A DNA stretch of 64,000 nt from Mycolicibacterium cosmeticum (GCF_000613185.1 NZ_CCBB010000001.1:1-64000), one strand, 5' to 3'. Shown: positions 26,784 through 35,165, counted from the first letter of the stretch. Program-made: numbers and translations. Notes: generated by a model from the letters alone, not told the origin.

Positions 26784-27530
26784 TCAGAAGACGTTGTCCT
26801 TGTGGTTCACGTCGGTGACCAGTCCGCCGTCGACCACGAACTCGGCCCCGGTGGCGAACGACGACTCGTCGCTGATCAGGAACACCACGAAGGCGGCAAC
26901 TTCCTCGGACTGGCCCGGGCGGCCCAGCGGCGCGGTCACCATGTCCTCGGGGAAGTGTTCGGTCATGGGCGTGCGGATGAAGCCGGGATGCACGGAGTTG
27001 ACCCGGATGTTGTGCCTGCCGAGTTCCAGCGCGGCGGACTTGGCCAGCCCGCGGACCGCCCACTTGGACGCCACATAGGGATGGACCATCGGCGCACCGC
27101 GTAATCCCTCGACCGAGGACACGTTGATGATCGAACCGCTGCCTGCCGCCTTCATCGAGCCGACGGCGGCCTGCATGCCCAGGAAGGTACCCGTGAGGTT
27201 GACGTCGATGACCTTCTGCCACTGCGTCATGTCGAATTTGCCGATCTTGCCCAGCGCGACGATGCCGGCGTTGTTCACCAACCCGGTCAGCCCGCCGAAG
27301 GCCTCGTTGGCCGCGCCGACGGCGGCGTCCCAATGGTCGGCCTGGGTGACGTCGAGGTGCACGTAACGCGCGGCGGCACCGAGTTCTTCGGCCAGCGCCT
27401 GTCCCGGCTCGTCGAGGATGTCGCCGATGACCACCTTGCCGCCCTCGGCCACCAGCGCCCTGGCGTGGGCGGCGCCCATGCCCTGGGCACCGCCGCTGAT
27501 CAGTACAACCTTGCCGTCCACGCGTCCCAT
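26784..27530 (-). CDS. SDR dehydrogenase, FabG3/20-beta-hydroxysteroid dehydrogenase-like
   Basis: 248 residues from ATG 27530. NAD-binding GGAQGMGAAHARALVAEGG, D-I-L at the end of strand 2 (NAD preference), NNAG, catalytic Ser in NVSSVEGLRG, and Tyr/Lys in YVASKWAVRG. By memory it aligns closely with M. tuberculosis FabG3 (Rv2002), a 3-alpha/20-beta-hydroxysteroid dehydrogenase, including the DILDEPGQALAEEL and SDESSFATGAEFVVDGG blocks. A perfect KstR-type box lies 34 bases before its start, which supports a role in steroid metabolism. Confidence 0.9.
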   Translation of the reverse strand: MGRVDGKVVLISGGAQGMGAAHARALVAEGGKVVIGDILDEPGQALAEELGAAARYVHLDVTQADHWDAAVGAANEAFGGLTGLVNNAGIVALGKIGKFDMTQWQKVIDVNLTGTFLGMQAAVGSMKAAGSGSIINVSSVEGLRGAPMVHPYVASKWAVRGLAKSAALELGRHNIRVNSVHPGFIRTPMTEHFPEDMVTAPLGRPGQSEEVAAFVVFLISDESSFATGAEFVVDGGLVTDVNHKDNVF

Positions 27531-27563
27531 GGGGCGTGAGGCTACCCCACTTCGGGCCGGAAT

Positions 27564-27577
27564 TAGAACCTGTTCCA
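27564..27577. promoter_or_regulatory. KstR-type operator shared by fabG3-like and reductase genes
   Basis: TAGAACCTGTTCCA matches the KstR consensus TnnAACnnGTTnnA at all eight defined positions. It sits between divergent starts, 34 bases from the SDR and 56 bases from the reductase-like gene. KstR is the TetR-family repressor of cholesterol catabolism in mycobacteria. Confidence 0.75.
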
Positions 27578-27633
27578 ATTTGCGCGCGGACCGCTCATAC
27601 TGCGATCAGACCACACATCTTGAGGAGATTTGG

Positions 27634-28731
27634 ATGGCCATTCGCGTGGCACTCGTCGGCACCGGAAACTGCGGCAGGCTCGCCCTCCTCCAGCTCATCG
27701 AGGATCCCCGGTTCGAACTGGTCGCGATCGGCACGTCGAGCGCGGACAAGGTGGGCAGGGATGCCGGCGAATTGGCCGGTCTGGACGTGGCCACCGGCAT
27801 CACCGCGACCGAAGGGCTCGACGCCGTGCTCGCATCGCGGCCGGATTGCCTGGTCTACTGCGCCATGGGCGATACCCGTCCGGTCGAGGCCACCCGCGAT
27901 GTCACCCGCGCGCTGTCGGCCGGTGTCAACGTGGTCGGCTCGGCGCCCGGCGGGCTGCAATACCCGTGGGGCGCCATGCCGGAGAAGGCCATCGCCCGGG
28001 TGGAAGAGGCCGCCCGGCAAGGTAATGCGAGCGTCTTCATCACCGGGGTGGACCCCGGTTTCGCCACCGATCTGGTGCCGTTCGCCATTGCCAGCACCTG
28101 CCAGCGCATCGACCAGATCAAGACGATGGAGATCGCCGACTACGCCACCTACGACGGTGCCGAGGTGATGTCGGTGGTCATGGGCTTCGGCAATCCGATG
28201 GATCAGCCCGGCTTGCTGTTCTACCCCGGCATCCTGAGCGCCGCGTGGGGCACCGCGATCACCATGCTGGCCGCGGGCCTGGGCGTGCAGGTCGACGAGA
28301 TCACCGAGAGCTACGAGTTGGCTCCGGCACCCGAGGATATCGAGGTTGCCACCGGCGTGATCGCCGCAGGCACGGTGGCGGCGATGCGATTCCAGATCAA
28401 CGGCATGGTCGGCGGCCGGCCGGTGATCGTCGTCGAACATGTCACCCGGGTCCGCGAGGACCTGCGGCCGGACTGGGCCCAGCCCGCGCAGCCGGGTGGG
28501 TCCTATCGGGTGGAGATCACCGGGGAACCGTCCTATGTCGTCGACATCTGCCCGACCAGCAGCCGCGGCGACCACAACTACGCGGCGATCCTCGCCGCGG
28601 CCGGCCGGATCGTCAACGCCATCCCCGAGGTGGTGGCCGCGCCACCGGGCATCCGCACCACACTCGACCTGCCACTGGGCACGGGCCGGGGCTTGCTCTA
28701 CGGGCACCACACGCCCCAACCCGCACAATAG
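27634..28731 (+). CDS. Dihydrodipicolinate reductase-like NAD(P)-binding protein
   Basis: 365 residues. Rossmann fold at the N-terminus (RVALVGTGNCGRLALLQLIEDP), then a DapB-like central part (NVVGSAPGGLQYPWGAMPE, FITGVDPGFATDLVPFA). True DapB is only ~245 residues and has an SGTTG-type motif not seen here, so this is the longer mycobacterial paralogue; from memory it resembles Rv1059, a KstR-regulated gene. It probably reduces or oxidises a sterol-derived substrate. A strong GAGGAGAT ribosome site precedes ATG 27634. A HAD phosphatase gene follows 5 bases after the stop. Confidence 0.82.
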   Translation: MAIRVALVGTGNCGRLALLQLIEDPRFELVAIGTSSADKVGRDAGELAGLDVATGITATEGLDAVLASRPDCLVYCAMGDTRPVEATRDVTRALSAGVNVVGSAPGGLQYPWGAMPEKAIARVEEAARQGNASVFITGVDPGFATDLVPFAIASTCQRIDQIKTMEIADYATYDGAEVMSVVMGFGNPMDQPGLLFYPGILSAAWGTAITMLAAGLGVQVDEITESYELAPAPEDIEVATGVIAAGTVAAMRFQINGMVGGRPVIVVEHVTRVREDLRPDWAQPAQPGGSYRVEITGEPSYVVDICPTSSRGDHNYAAILAAAGRIVNAIPEVVAAPPGIRTTLDLPLGTGRGLLYGHHTPQPAQ

Positions 28732-28736
28732 GAGGC

Positions 28737-29489
28737 GTGCCCGCCGACCCGATTGCCCAGATTCGCAGCACACCGGCAGGACCGTCGGTCGGCGCCTTCT
28801 TCGATCTGGACGGCACCCTGGTCCGCGGCTTCACCGCGACCGTGCATGCCGGGCACCGGTTCCGCAACCGGCAGGCCAAGTTCGGCGAGCTGACCGGCAT
28901 CATCGAGGCCTCGGTGCGCTACAAGCTGGGCCGGATGGAGTTCGAGCGCCTGCTGCAGCGCGCCGCGGGTTATCTGATGGGTGACTCGTTGACCGAGCTC
29001 GAGGAACTCGGCGAGGAGCTGTTCCAGCGGCACACCGTCGCGCGCTTGTTCCCGGTCATGCGCGAGGTGGTCGCGGCCCATCAGGAACGCGGTCACACCG
29101 TGGTGATGAGTTCGTCGGCGCTGACCATGCACGCCGAGCCGGTGGCCCGGCACCTGGGCATCACCGATGTGCTGTGCAATCACTTCGCCACCGACGACGA
29201 CGGGCGGCTGACCGGACAGATCGTGCGGCCGATCATCTGGGGCCGCAACAAGGCTCGCGCGGTGCTGGCGTTCAGCGCCGCGCACGACATCGACCTGAGC
29301 CGGAGTTTCGGCTATTCCGACGGCACCGAGGATCTGCCCGTTCTGGAGGCCGTCGGCCATCCGCACGCGGTCAATCCCCGGGCAGGCCTGGCCACCGCCG
29401 CCGCGCAACGCGGCTGGCCGATCCTGCGGGTCAGTTCCGACGAGGGCCGCCGCTGGGCCGCGCTGCGGCGCCGCGGCGCGACTCGATGA
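28737..29489 (+). CDS. HAD-IB family hydrolase (phosphoserine phosphatase-like)
   Basis: 250 residues from GTG 28737. HAD motif I FFDLDGTLVRG (two Asp), motif II Ser in HTVVMSSSALT, motif III Lys in GRNKARAVL, motif IV YSDGTEDLPVLE. The C1 cap helix region and the VNPRAGLATAAAQRGWPIL end match the mycobacterial HAD-IB proteins that remove phosphate from small or lipid alcohols. The AGGAGG sequence overlaps the preceding stop and lies only 1 base before the GTG, so start-up may depend on coupling. Its last 59 bases overlap the Bfd gene on the other strand. Confidence 0.85.
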   Translation: MPADPIAQIRSTPAGPSVGAFFDLDGTLVRGFTATVHAGHRFRNRQAKFGELTGIIEASVRYKLGRMEFERLLQRAAGYLMGDSLTELEELGEELFQRHTVARLFPVMREVVAAHQERGHTVVMSSSALTMHAEPVARHLGITDVLCNHFATDDDGRLTGQIVRPIIWGRNKARAVLAFSAAHDIDLSRSFGYSDGTEDLPVLEAVGHPHAVNPRAGLATAAAQRGWPILRVSSDEGRRWAALRRRGATR

Positions 29490-29631
29490 TGGCGCGCACC
29501 GTGCGCCGGCAGCGGCCGCAGTCGGCACCCGCACCGCACGCCGCCGCCACCTCGTTGGTGGTCGACGCGCCGGCATCCACCGCGTCGGCCACCGCATGGC
29601 TGGTGATGCCGTTGCACAGACAGACGAACAT
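29431..29631 (-). CDS. bfd: Bacterioferritin-associated ferredoxin-like protein, copy 1
   Basis: 66 residues. Four Cys in the Bfd pattern C4-x-C6-x31-C38-x2-C41 (VCLCNG and ADCGRCRR), expected to bind one [2Fe-2S] cluster. Bfd docks on bacterioferritin and passes electrons that release stored iron. The start ATG shares one base with the stop of the gene in front (TGATG), so translation is coupled. The C-terminal 20 residues are Arg/Pro-rich and differ from copy 2. The 3' end overlaps the HAD gene by 59 bases. The same gene pair recurs at 60451-61275. Confidence 0.85.
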   Translation of the reverse strand: MFVCLCNGITSHAVADAVDAGASTTNEVAAACGAGADCGRCRRTVRAIIESRRGAAARPSGGPRRN

Positions 29632-30248
29632 CAGATCCGCATCATGTGTGCGAACGTCCCGATGAACACCGGCGGGTAGGCGCCGACGCCCGCCTCGGTC
29701 AGCCAGTCGGCTGCGGCGTCGGAGTCGTGCAGCCAGCGGCGCGCCTCGGATTCGTCGTCGACTTGCTGCAGGATGAGCACCTCGTGCGGGTCGTCGAAGG
29801 CCTTGAAACTCCAGAGGCGGCGCACGCCGGCGGCCCGGAACGCCGCTGCCGATGCCCGTACCCGCGCGCTCAACGCCGACACGTCGGCCTCCGGCGTCAC
29901 CATCGCCACGATGACCGCGGGCGTACCCGCCGGTGGTGTCCCCTCCAGGTCGATGCGGTCGAACAGTCCCCCGGCGAACACCGCGGGCAGATCTTCGACG
30001 CCCACCGCGTCGAACCATTCGAAGAACACTCGGGACCGGAGCAGCTCGAGCACCGGTTCTTGGGCGTCGATGACGAGGATGACCAGAACCCGGTCCGGAT
30101 CGGTCGTCGAGGTGTAGATCAGTACGTGATGGGCGCCCAGATCCCGCAGCGCATCCACGCGGCGCTGTAGCAGCGGCCACACCTGCGCCGGGTCGGGGAC
30201 CCGGTAATCGGTCACCAGCACCAGCGAGCCGGTGAGCCAGTCCGTCAT
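29631..30248 (-). CDS. Two-repeat ferredoxin-fold (ABM-like) protein, Bfd partner, copy 1
   Basis: 205 residues from ATG 30248. Two similar halves of ~100 residues, each with a beta-alpha-beta pattern of dimeric alpha+beta barrels: SLVLVTDYRVPDPAQVWPLL...HHVLIYTSTTDPDRVLVIL and VIVAMVTPEADVSAL...LWSFKAFDDPHEVLILQQV. The ends VGVEDLPAVFAGGLFDRIDL and VGAYPPVFIGTFAHMM are shared almost word for word with the protein at 60451-61086. No known catalytic motif. Coupled directly to a Bfd gene; function unknown, but a redox or heme/iron link is suggested by the partner. Confidence 0.8.
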   Translation of the reverse strand: MTDWLTGSLVLVTDYRVPDPAQVWPLLQRRVDALRDLGAHHVLIYTSTTDPDRVLVILVIDAQEPVLELLRSRVFFEWFDAVGVEDLPAVFAGGLFDRIDLEGTPPAGTPAVIVAMVTPEADVSALSARVRASAAAFRAAGVRRLWSFKAFDDPHEVLILQQVDDESEARRWLHDSDAAADWLTEAGVGAYPPVFIGTFAHMMRI

Positions 30249-30388
30249 GGCCGGGAGCACCCCCAGACTTCGCGAGCTGTTAATGCCACTTCCCGAAAAC
30301 GGTAATGTCATTCTTGGCATCTGTCGAGGCCCGAGCCGATTCCGGATGACGTGGGGCATTGCCTGACACCCGGGGGCATCCCCTAAAC

Positions 30389-30402
30389 TAGAACACGTTT
30401 CA
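30389..30402. promoter_or_regulatory. KstR-type operator before the 376 aa monooxygenase
   Basis: TAGAACACGTTTCA fits TnnAACnnGTTnnA at every defined position and lies 36 bases before the ATG at 30438. The spacing matches that of the other two sites in the window. Confidence 0.75.
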
Positions 30403-30437
30403 GTCGTCTGCCCGCGCTCGTTCCTCAAGGAGAAGGC

Positions 30438-31568
30438 ATGCATACCGCCCTCTGTGACCAACTCGGCATCGACGTGCCGATCTTCGCCTTCACGCACTGC
30501 CGAGACGTGGTCGTCGCGGTCAGCAGGGCCGGCGGCTTCGGCGTGCTGGGCGCCGTCGGGTTCACCCCCGAACAGCTCGAGATCGAGCTCAACTGGATCG
30601 ACGAACACATCGGTGATCACCCCTACGGCGTGGACATCGTGATCCCGAACAAGTACGAGGGCATGGACGCCAACATGTCGGCCGACGAGCTGAAGTCGAC
30701 GCTGAACGCGCTGGTCCCCCAGGAGCATCTCGACTTCGCCAAGAAGCTGCTCGCCGACCACGGCGTCCCCACCGGAGACCTCGACGACAACGCGCTGCAG
30801 CTGCTCGGCTGGACCGAGGCGACGGCCACCCCTCAGGTGGAGATCGCTCTGCAACACCCGAAGGTCACCTTGATCGCCAACGCGCTGGGGACCCCGCCGG
30901 CCGACATGATCAAGCACATCCACGAATCCGGGCGTAAGGTCGCGGCGCTGTGCGGCTCGCCCGCCCAGGCCCGTAAGCACGCCGAGGCCGACGTCGACAT
31001 CATCATCGCCCAGGGCGGCGAGGGCGGCGGACACTGCGGCGAGGTCGGCTCGATCGTGTTGTGGCCGCAGGTGGTCAAGGAGGTCGCGCCGCGCCCGGTG
31101 CTGGCGGCCGGCGGTATCGGCAGCGGCTACCAGATCGCGGCGGCACTGGCCATGGGCGCGCAGGGCGCCTGGACCGGATCGCAGTGGCTGATGGTCGAAG
31201 AAGCCGAGAACACCCCCGTGCAACAGGCGACGTACGCCAAGGCGACGAGCCGCGACACCGTGCGCAGCCGCTCGTTCACCGGCAAGCCGTGCCGGATGCT
31301 GCGCAACGATTGGACCGATGCCTGGCAGACCGCCGGCAACCCCGAGCCGCTCGGCATGCCCCTGCAGTACATGGTGTCGGGCATGGCCGTGGCCGCCACG
31401 CACAAGTACCCCGACCAGACCATCGACGTAGCCTTCAACCCCATCGGCCAGGTGGTGGGCCAGTTCACCAAGGTCGAGAAGACCTCCGCCGTCATCGAAC
31501 GCTGGGTGCAGGAATATCTCGAGGCGACCAGCACGCTGAATCAGATCAACGAGGCCGCCTCGGTGTGA
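30438..31568 (+). CDS. Nitronate monooxygenase-family FMN enzyme, KstR-type (Rv1894c-like)
   Basis: 376 residues. FMN TIM barrel: ALCDQLGIDVPIFAFTHCRDVVVAVSRAGGFGVLGA, DVDIIIAQGGEGGGHCGEVG (His in the active-site loop) and VLAAGGIGSGYQIAAALAMGAQGAWTGSQWL. The larger size and the long insertion around residues 50-120 set it apart from the 9.6 kb enzyme. By memory it matches Rv1894c, and IpdC (Rv3553) is a related enzyme of the sterol ring CD pathway. A perfect KstR box and AAGGAGAAGG ribosome site precede the ATG. Probably acts on a sterol-derived intermediate. Confidence 0.87.
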   Translation: MHTALCDQLGIDVPIFAFTHCRDVVVAVSRAGGFGVLGAVGFTPEQLEIELNWIDEHIGDHPYGVDIVIPNKYEGMDANMSADELKSTLNALVPQEHLDFAKKLLADHGVPTGDLDDNALQLLGWTEATATPQVEIALQHPKVTLIANALGTPPADMIKHIHESGRKVAALCGSPAQARKHAEADVDIIIAQGGEGGGHCGEVGSIVLWPQVVKEVAPRPVLAAGGIGSGYQIAAALAMGAQGAWTGSQWLMVEEAENTPVQQATYAKATSRDTVRSRSFTGKPCRMLRNDWTDAWQTAGNPEPLGMPLQYMVSGMAVAATHKYPDQTIDVAFNPIGQVVGQFTKVEKTSAVIERWVQEYLEATSTLNQINEAASV

Positions 31569-31587
31569 CGAGGTAGCCCCCAGACCG

Positions 31588-31629
31588 CGAATCCCGTCGG
31601 CCTCCGTTCTCCCGGACCGGCGGGATTCG
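31588..31629 (+). terminator. Intrinsic-type hairpin after the monooxygenase
   Basis: Arms CGAATCCCG and CGGGATTCG are perfect; allowing one G-T pair the stem reaches 13 base pairs around a 16-base loop. It lies 20 bases after the stop at 31568. There is no U-tract, as is common for mycobacterial terminators. Confidence 0.65.
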
Positions 31630-31676
31630 TGTATTCACGGCCGCTTTCACGCATCTCTTCTCGGCGGACCGGAGGC

Positions 31677-31696
31677 TATGTATGATGCTCTACATA
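31677..31696. promoter_or_regulatory. Candidate TetR operator
   Basis: Perfect inverted repeat TATGTA-N8-TACATA, 28 bases before the tetR ATG. TetR regulators commonly bind such palindromes over their own promoter. Confidence 0.65.
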
Positions 31697-31724
31697 ATCG
31701 GTCGGCCGAAAGGACACCGGCGTC

Positions 31725-32288
31725 ATGGCCAGCCCACGTGACCGCATGATCGTCTCGGCGGCATTGTTGATCCGGGAGCGCGGCGCACACGCGACCGCGA
31801 TCTCCGATGTGCTCGAACACAGCGGCGCGCCGCGCGGCTCGGCCTACCATCACTTCCCCGGTGGTCGCACCCAGCTCCTGTGCGAGGCGATCGATTTCGC
31901 CGGTGATTACGTCGCCCGCCGGATCTCCTCGGCGGCGTCGGCACTCGACGCGCTGGACGTCATCGTCGAGCACTTCCGCAATCAGCTGTCCGACAGCGGA
32001 TTCCGGGCCGGTTGCCCGGTGGTGGCGGTGGCCGTCGAAGCAGACAACACCGAGGTGATGGCGCGCGCCGCCGCCGCGTTCACCCGGTGGATCACGCAGA
32101 TCGAAGACCTGATGCGCGCCGACGGCATCGCTCCGGGCCGGGCCGCCGAACTGGCGATGCTGGCCACCACGTCGATCGAGGGCGCGGTCCTGGTGGCGCG
32201 CACCGCCGGTGACGACACCGCGCTGACTCTCGTCCACCGGCAGCTGCGCGCCCTCGTGGCTGCCGAAACCGGGGAACGAAAGGCGTGA
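31725..32288 (+). CDS. TetR-family regulator (LmrA/YxaF type)
   Basis: 187 residues. N-terminal TetR DNA-binding domain (MIVSAALLIRERGAHATAISDVLEHSGAPRGSAYHHFPGGRTQLL), where the PRGSxYHHFPGGRTQL phrase marks the LmrA/YxaF group. The helical ligand domain has GCPVVAVAVEADN and a C-terminal dimer helix. Its stop is 1 base from the start of the molybdopterin oxidoreductase gene, so the two form an operon autoregulated through the palindrome at 31677-31696. The ligand is presumably a substrate of that oxidoreductase. Confidence 0.9.
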   Translation: MASPRDRMIVSAALLIRERGAHATAISDVLEHSGAPRGSAYHHFPGGRTQLLCEAIDFAGDYVARRISSAASALDALDVIVEHFRNQLSDSGFRAGCPVVAVAVEADNTEVMARAAAAFTRWITQIEDLMRADGIAPGRAAELAMLATTSIEGAVLVARTAGDDTALTLVHRQLRALVAAETGERKA

Positions 32289-32289
32289 T

Positions 32290-34539
32290 ATGACAACACC
32301 ATCCGCACCGTGGCAGCCCACCGCCTGCATCCTCTGCGAGTGCAACTGCGGCATCGTGGTGCAACTGGACGGCCGCAGTCTGGCCAAGATCCGGGGCGAC
32401 AAGGACCATCCCGCGTCGCAGGGGTACACCTGCAACAAGGCGCTGCGCCTGGACCATTATCAGAACAACCCGACTCGGCTGACAGCACCGATGCGCCGCC
32501 GGCCCGACGGCGGCTACGACGAGATCGACTGGGACACCGCGATCGCCGAGATCGCCGAGGGGTTCACCCGCATCCGCGACAGCTACGGCGGGGACAAGAT
32601 CTTCTACTACGGCGGGGGCGGCCAGGGCAATCACGTCGGCGGCGCCTACAGCGGGGCATTCCTCAAGGCGCTCGGGGCCCGCTACCGCTCGAATGCCTTG
32701 GCGCAGGAGAAGACCGGCGAGTTCTGGGTGGATAGCCAACTCTACGGCGGCCACACCCGCGGCGAGTTCGAGCACGCCGAGGTGTCGGTGTTCGTCGGGA
32801 AGAACCCGTGGATGTCGCAGAGCTTCCCGCGGGCCCGCACGGTGTTGCAGGACATCGCCAAGGATCCGCACCGCTCGATGATCGTCATCGACCCGGTGAT
32901 CACCGACACCGCCAAGCTCGCCGATTTCCACCTGCGGGTGCGCCCCGGCACCGACGCGTGGTGCCTGGCCGCCATGGCCGCCGTCCTGGTGCAGGAAAAC
33001 CTCTGCGACGAAGCGTTTCTGGCCGAGCACGTCACCGGCGCCGAGCCCGTGCGCGATGCCCTGGCGGCGGTGAACGTCGACGGCTACGCCGCGCGCTGCG
33101 GTGTCGACGCCGACCTGCTGCGCGCGGCGGCACGCCGGATCGCCGCCGCGTCCAGCGTCTCGGTGTTCGAGGACCTCGGCATCCAGCAGGCGCCCAACAG
33201 CACGCTGAGCTCCTATCTCAACAAGATGCTGTGGATCCTCACCGGCAATTTCGCCAAACGTGGTGGGCAGCATCTGCATTCGTCGTTCGCGCCGCTGTTC
33301 GGCGCCGGCGGGGTGGGCCGCACCCCGGTCACCGGAGCGCCTGTCATCGCCGGACTGGTGCCGTCGAACGTGGTGGCCGAGGAGATCAACACCGATCACC
33401 CCGACCGGTTCCGCGCGATGATCGTGGAGAGCAGCAACCCCGCGCATTCGCTCGCCGACTCGGCCGCGGTGCGCGAGGCGCTCGCCGCCCTCGAGCTGCT
33501 CGTCGTCGTCGACGTCGCGATGACCGAGACCGCACGTCTGGCGCACTACGTGCTACCGGCGGCCAGTCAGTTCGAGAAGGCCGAGGCCACCTTCTTCAAT
33601 CTGGAGTTCCCGCACAACACCTTTCACCTGCGACACCCGCTGATGGACCCGGCGCCGGGCACGCTGCCCGAACCCGAGATCTGGGCCCGGCTGGTGCGCG
33701 CCCTCGGTGTGGTCGACGATGCCGAACTGCAACCACTGCGCCGGGCGGCGGCCGACGGACTGGATGCCTACGCGCAGGCGTTCTTTGCCGCGGTCGGCGC
33801 GAACCCCGCCCTGGGCCGCGTGCTGCCGTATGTCCTGTACGAGACGCTCGGCCCGGTGCTGCCGCAGGGTTTGGCCGGCGCCGCCGCGTTGTGGGGCCTG
33901 GCCCAGAAGGCCGCCATGACCTACCCCGACGCAGTGCGCCGGGCCGGCCATGCCGACGGCAACGCGCTGTTCACCGCGATCCTGTCGAGCCCGTCCGGGG
34001 TGACGTTCACCGAGCACGAATACGCCGACGACTGGGGGCTGATCAGCCACGCCGACGGCAAGATCGCGCTGGCCATCCCGGAGCTGCTCGCCGATCTCGG
34101 CGCGCTGGCCGCCGGTCCGGCGCAACTGACCAGCGCCGAGTTCCCCATCGTGCTCTCGGCCGGGGAGCGCCGGGCCTTCACCGCCAACGACATCTTCCGC
34201 GACCCCGCCTGGCGCAAGCGCGATGCCGACGGTGCGCTGCGCGTCAGCGTGCAGGATGCGCAGGCGCTGGGCCTGGTGGACGGCGGCCGGGCCAGGATCA
34301 GCACGGCCGCCGGCAGCGCGGAGGCGACCGTCGAGATCAGCGCGGCGATGCTGCCCGGGCATGCGGCCCTGCCCAACGGCTTCGGTCTGGATTTCGTCGG
34401 CGCCGACGGCATCTCGACGGTGCCGGGGGTCGCGCCGAACGCATTGACGTCGGCCGACTGGCGCGACGCCTACGCGGGCACTCCGTGGCACAAACACGTG
34501 CCGGCCCGGATCAGCGCCGTCGCACCGGTCACGGTATAG
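32290..34539 (+). CDS. Molybdopterin oxidoreductase (formate dehydrogenase-like, Rv0197 type)
   Basis: 749 residues. N-terminal [4Fe-4S] site with Cys13, Cys16, Cys20 (ACILCECNCG) and Cys48 (GYTCNKAL). Then the molybdopterin barrel (IDWDTAIAEIAEGF, KIFYYGGGGQGNHVGGAYSGA) and the C-terminal molydopterin dinucleotide-binding domain (SAGERRAFTANDIFRDPAW, ALGLVDGGRARISTAAGSAEATVEI). The position usually holding Sec/Cys or Ser as Mo ligand is not certain. No signal peptide or Tat motif, so it is cytoplasmic. From memory it resembles M. tuberculosis Rv0197. Electron partner and substrate are unknown. Confidence 0.9.
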   Translation: MTTPSAPWQPTACILCECNCGIVVQLDGRSLAKIRGDKDHPASQGYTCNKALRLDHYQNNPTRLTAPMRRRPDGGYDEIDWDTAIAEIAEGFTRIRDSYGGDKIFYYGGGGQGNHVGGAYSGAFLKALGARYRSNALAQEKTGEFWVDSQLYGGHTRGEFEHAEVSVFVGKNPWMSQSFPRARTVLQDIAKDPHRSMIVIDPVITDTAKLADFHLRVRPGTDAWCLAAMAAVLVQENLCDEAFLAEHVTGAEPVRDALAAVNVDGYAARCGVDADLLRAAARRIAAASSVSVFEDLGIQQAPNSTLSSYLNKMLWILTGNFAKRGGQHLHSSFAPLFGAGGVGRTPVTGAPVIAGLVPSNVVAEEINTDHPDRFRAMIVESSNPAHSLADSAAVREALAALELLVVVDVAMTETARLAHYVLPAASQFEKAEATFFNLEFPHNTFHLRHPLMDPAPGTLPEPEIWARLVRALGVVDDAELQPLRRAAADGLDAYAQAFFAAVGANPALGRVLPYVLYETLGPVLPQGLAGAAALWGLAQKAAMTYPDAVRRAGHADGNALFTAILSSPSGVTFTEHEYADDWGLISHADGKIALAIPELLADLGALAAGPAQLTSAEFPIVLSAGERRAFTANDIFRDPAWRKRDADGALRVSVQDAQALGLVDGGRARISTAAGSAEATVEISAAMLPGHAALPNGFGLDFVGADGISTVPGVAPNALTSADWRDAYAGTPWHKHVPARISAVAPVTV

Positions 34540-34957
34540 CCGGCGGCACGACCGGCGCCGGGGCTGCCGGCGGCGCCAAGGGTGCCGGCGGTGCCAGGGG
34601 TGCCGGATTGGGGGTGTCCATGCCGCGCTGCGCGAGGCCCAGCACCAGGGCCTCCTTACCGCTGATCTCACGGTTCTGCACCGCGTTCCACAGGTCCCGC
34701 AGATAGCTGACCCGCGGCGATTCGGCGCCCGCCATCACGGTGGGATCCATCGTCGATCCCGGCGGCGGCGCGTCCGGGCTGGACAGATGGGGCACCCCGT
34801 CCGGCGGCGCGGCGACGGCAGCGGGGTCGGCGGCGACCGGCAGCACCGGCGGCGGCGGGGCATCCGTGGGATCGGCCGCGGCGGGTGCGGCCAGTGCCAG
34901 TGCCGTCACCCCGCCGGCCAGCGCCAGCAGTACTTTCGACGTGACGTCGATCGCCAT
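34529..34957 (-). CDS. Small exported Pro/Ala-rich protein
   Basis: 142 residues. Signal peptide of ~28 residues (KVLLALAGGVTALALAAPAAADP). The mature protein has Pro/Ala-rich ends around a short ordered block (VSYLRDLWNAVQNREISGKEALVLGLAQRGMDTP) that reads as two helices. I do not recognise a family. Its last 11 bases overlap the end of the molybdopterin oxidoreductase gene. A purine-rich ribosome site (AAGGGGAT) lies 7 bases before the ATG. Confidence 0.7.
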   Translation of the reverse strand: MAIDVTSKVLLALAGGVTALALAAPAAADPTDAPPPPVLPVAADPAAVAAPPDGVPHLSSPDAPPPGSTMDPTVMAGAESPRVSYLRDLWNAVQNREISGKEALVLGLAQRGMDTPNPAPLAPPAPLAPPAAPAPVVPPAIP

Positions 34958-35165
34958 GGACAGATCCCCTTCCCACCGTCTAAACGCGGTCTACAGGTAG
35001 TTCAACTCGGGCCCGGAAATTGTTACACCTGAGCCCGGTGGGACGCACGCGAATCGGTATCTGTCAGGTTCGGCCACCTTCCCCGACTTCGGGACGCGAG
35101 TGCGTGCAGTGGTGTAGCAATGCCCAGAGGGACCAATTACACACCGTCGTCTTGGGAGTGCAACG

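Noticed and set aside
30283..30320. ATGCCA...TGGCAT inverted repeat with 26-base loop before ABM-Bfd copy 1
   Set aside because: Arms of 6 with a long loop are weak; it does not resemble an IdeR or Zur site.
30249..31403. Minus-strand extension of the ABM protein frame opposite the KstR-type monooxygenase
   Set aside because: Shadow of the plus-strand gene; the family start is at 30248.
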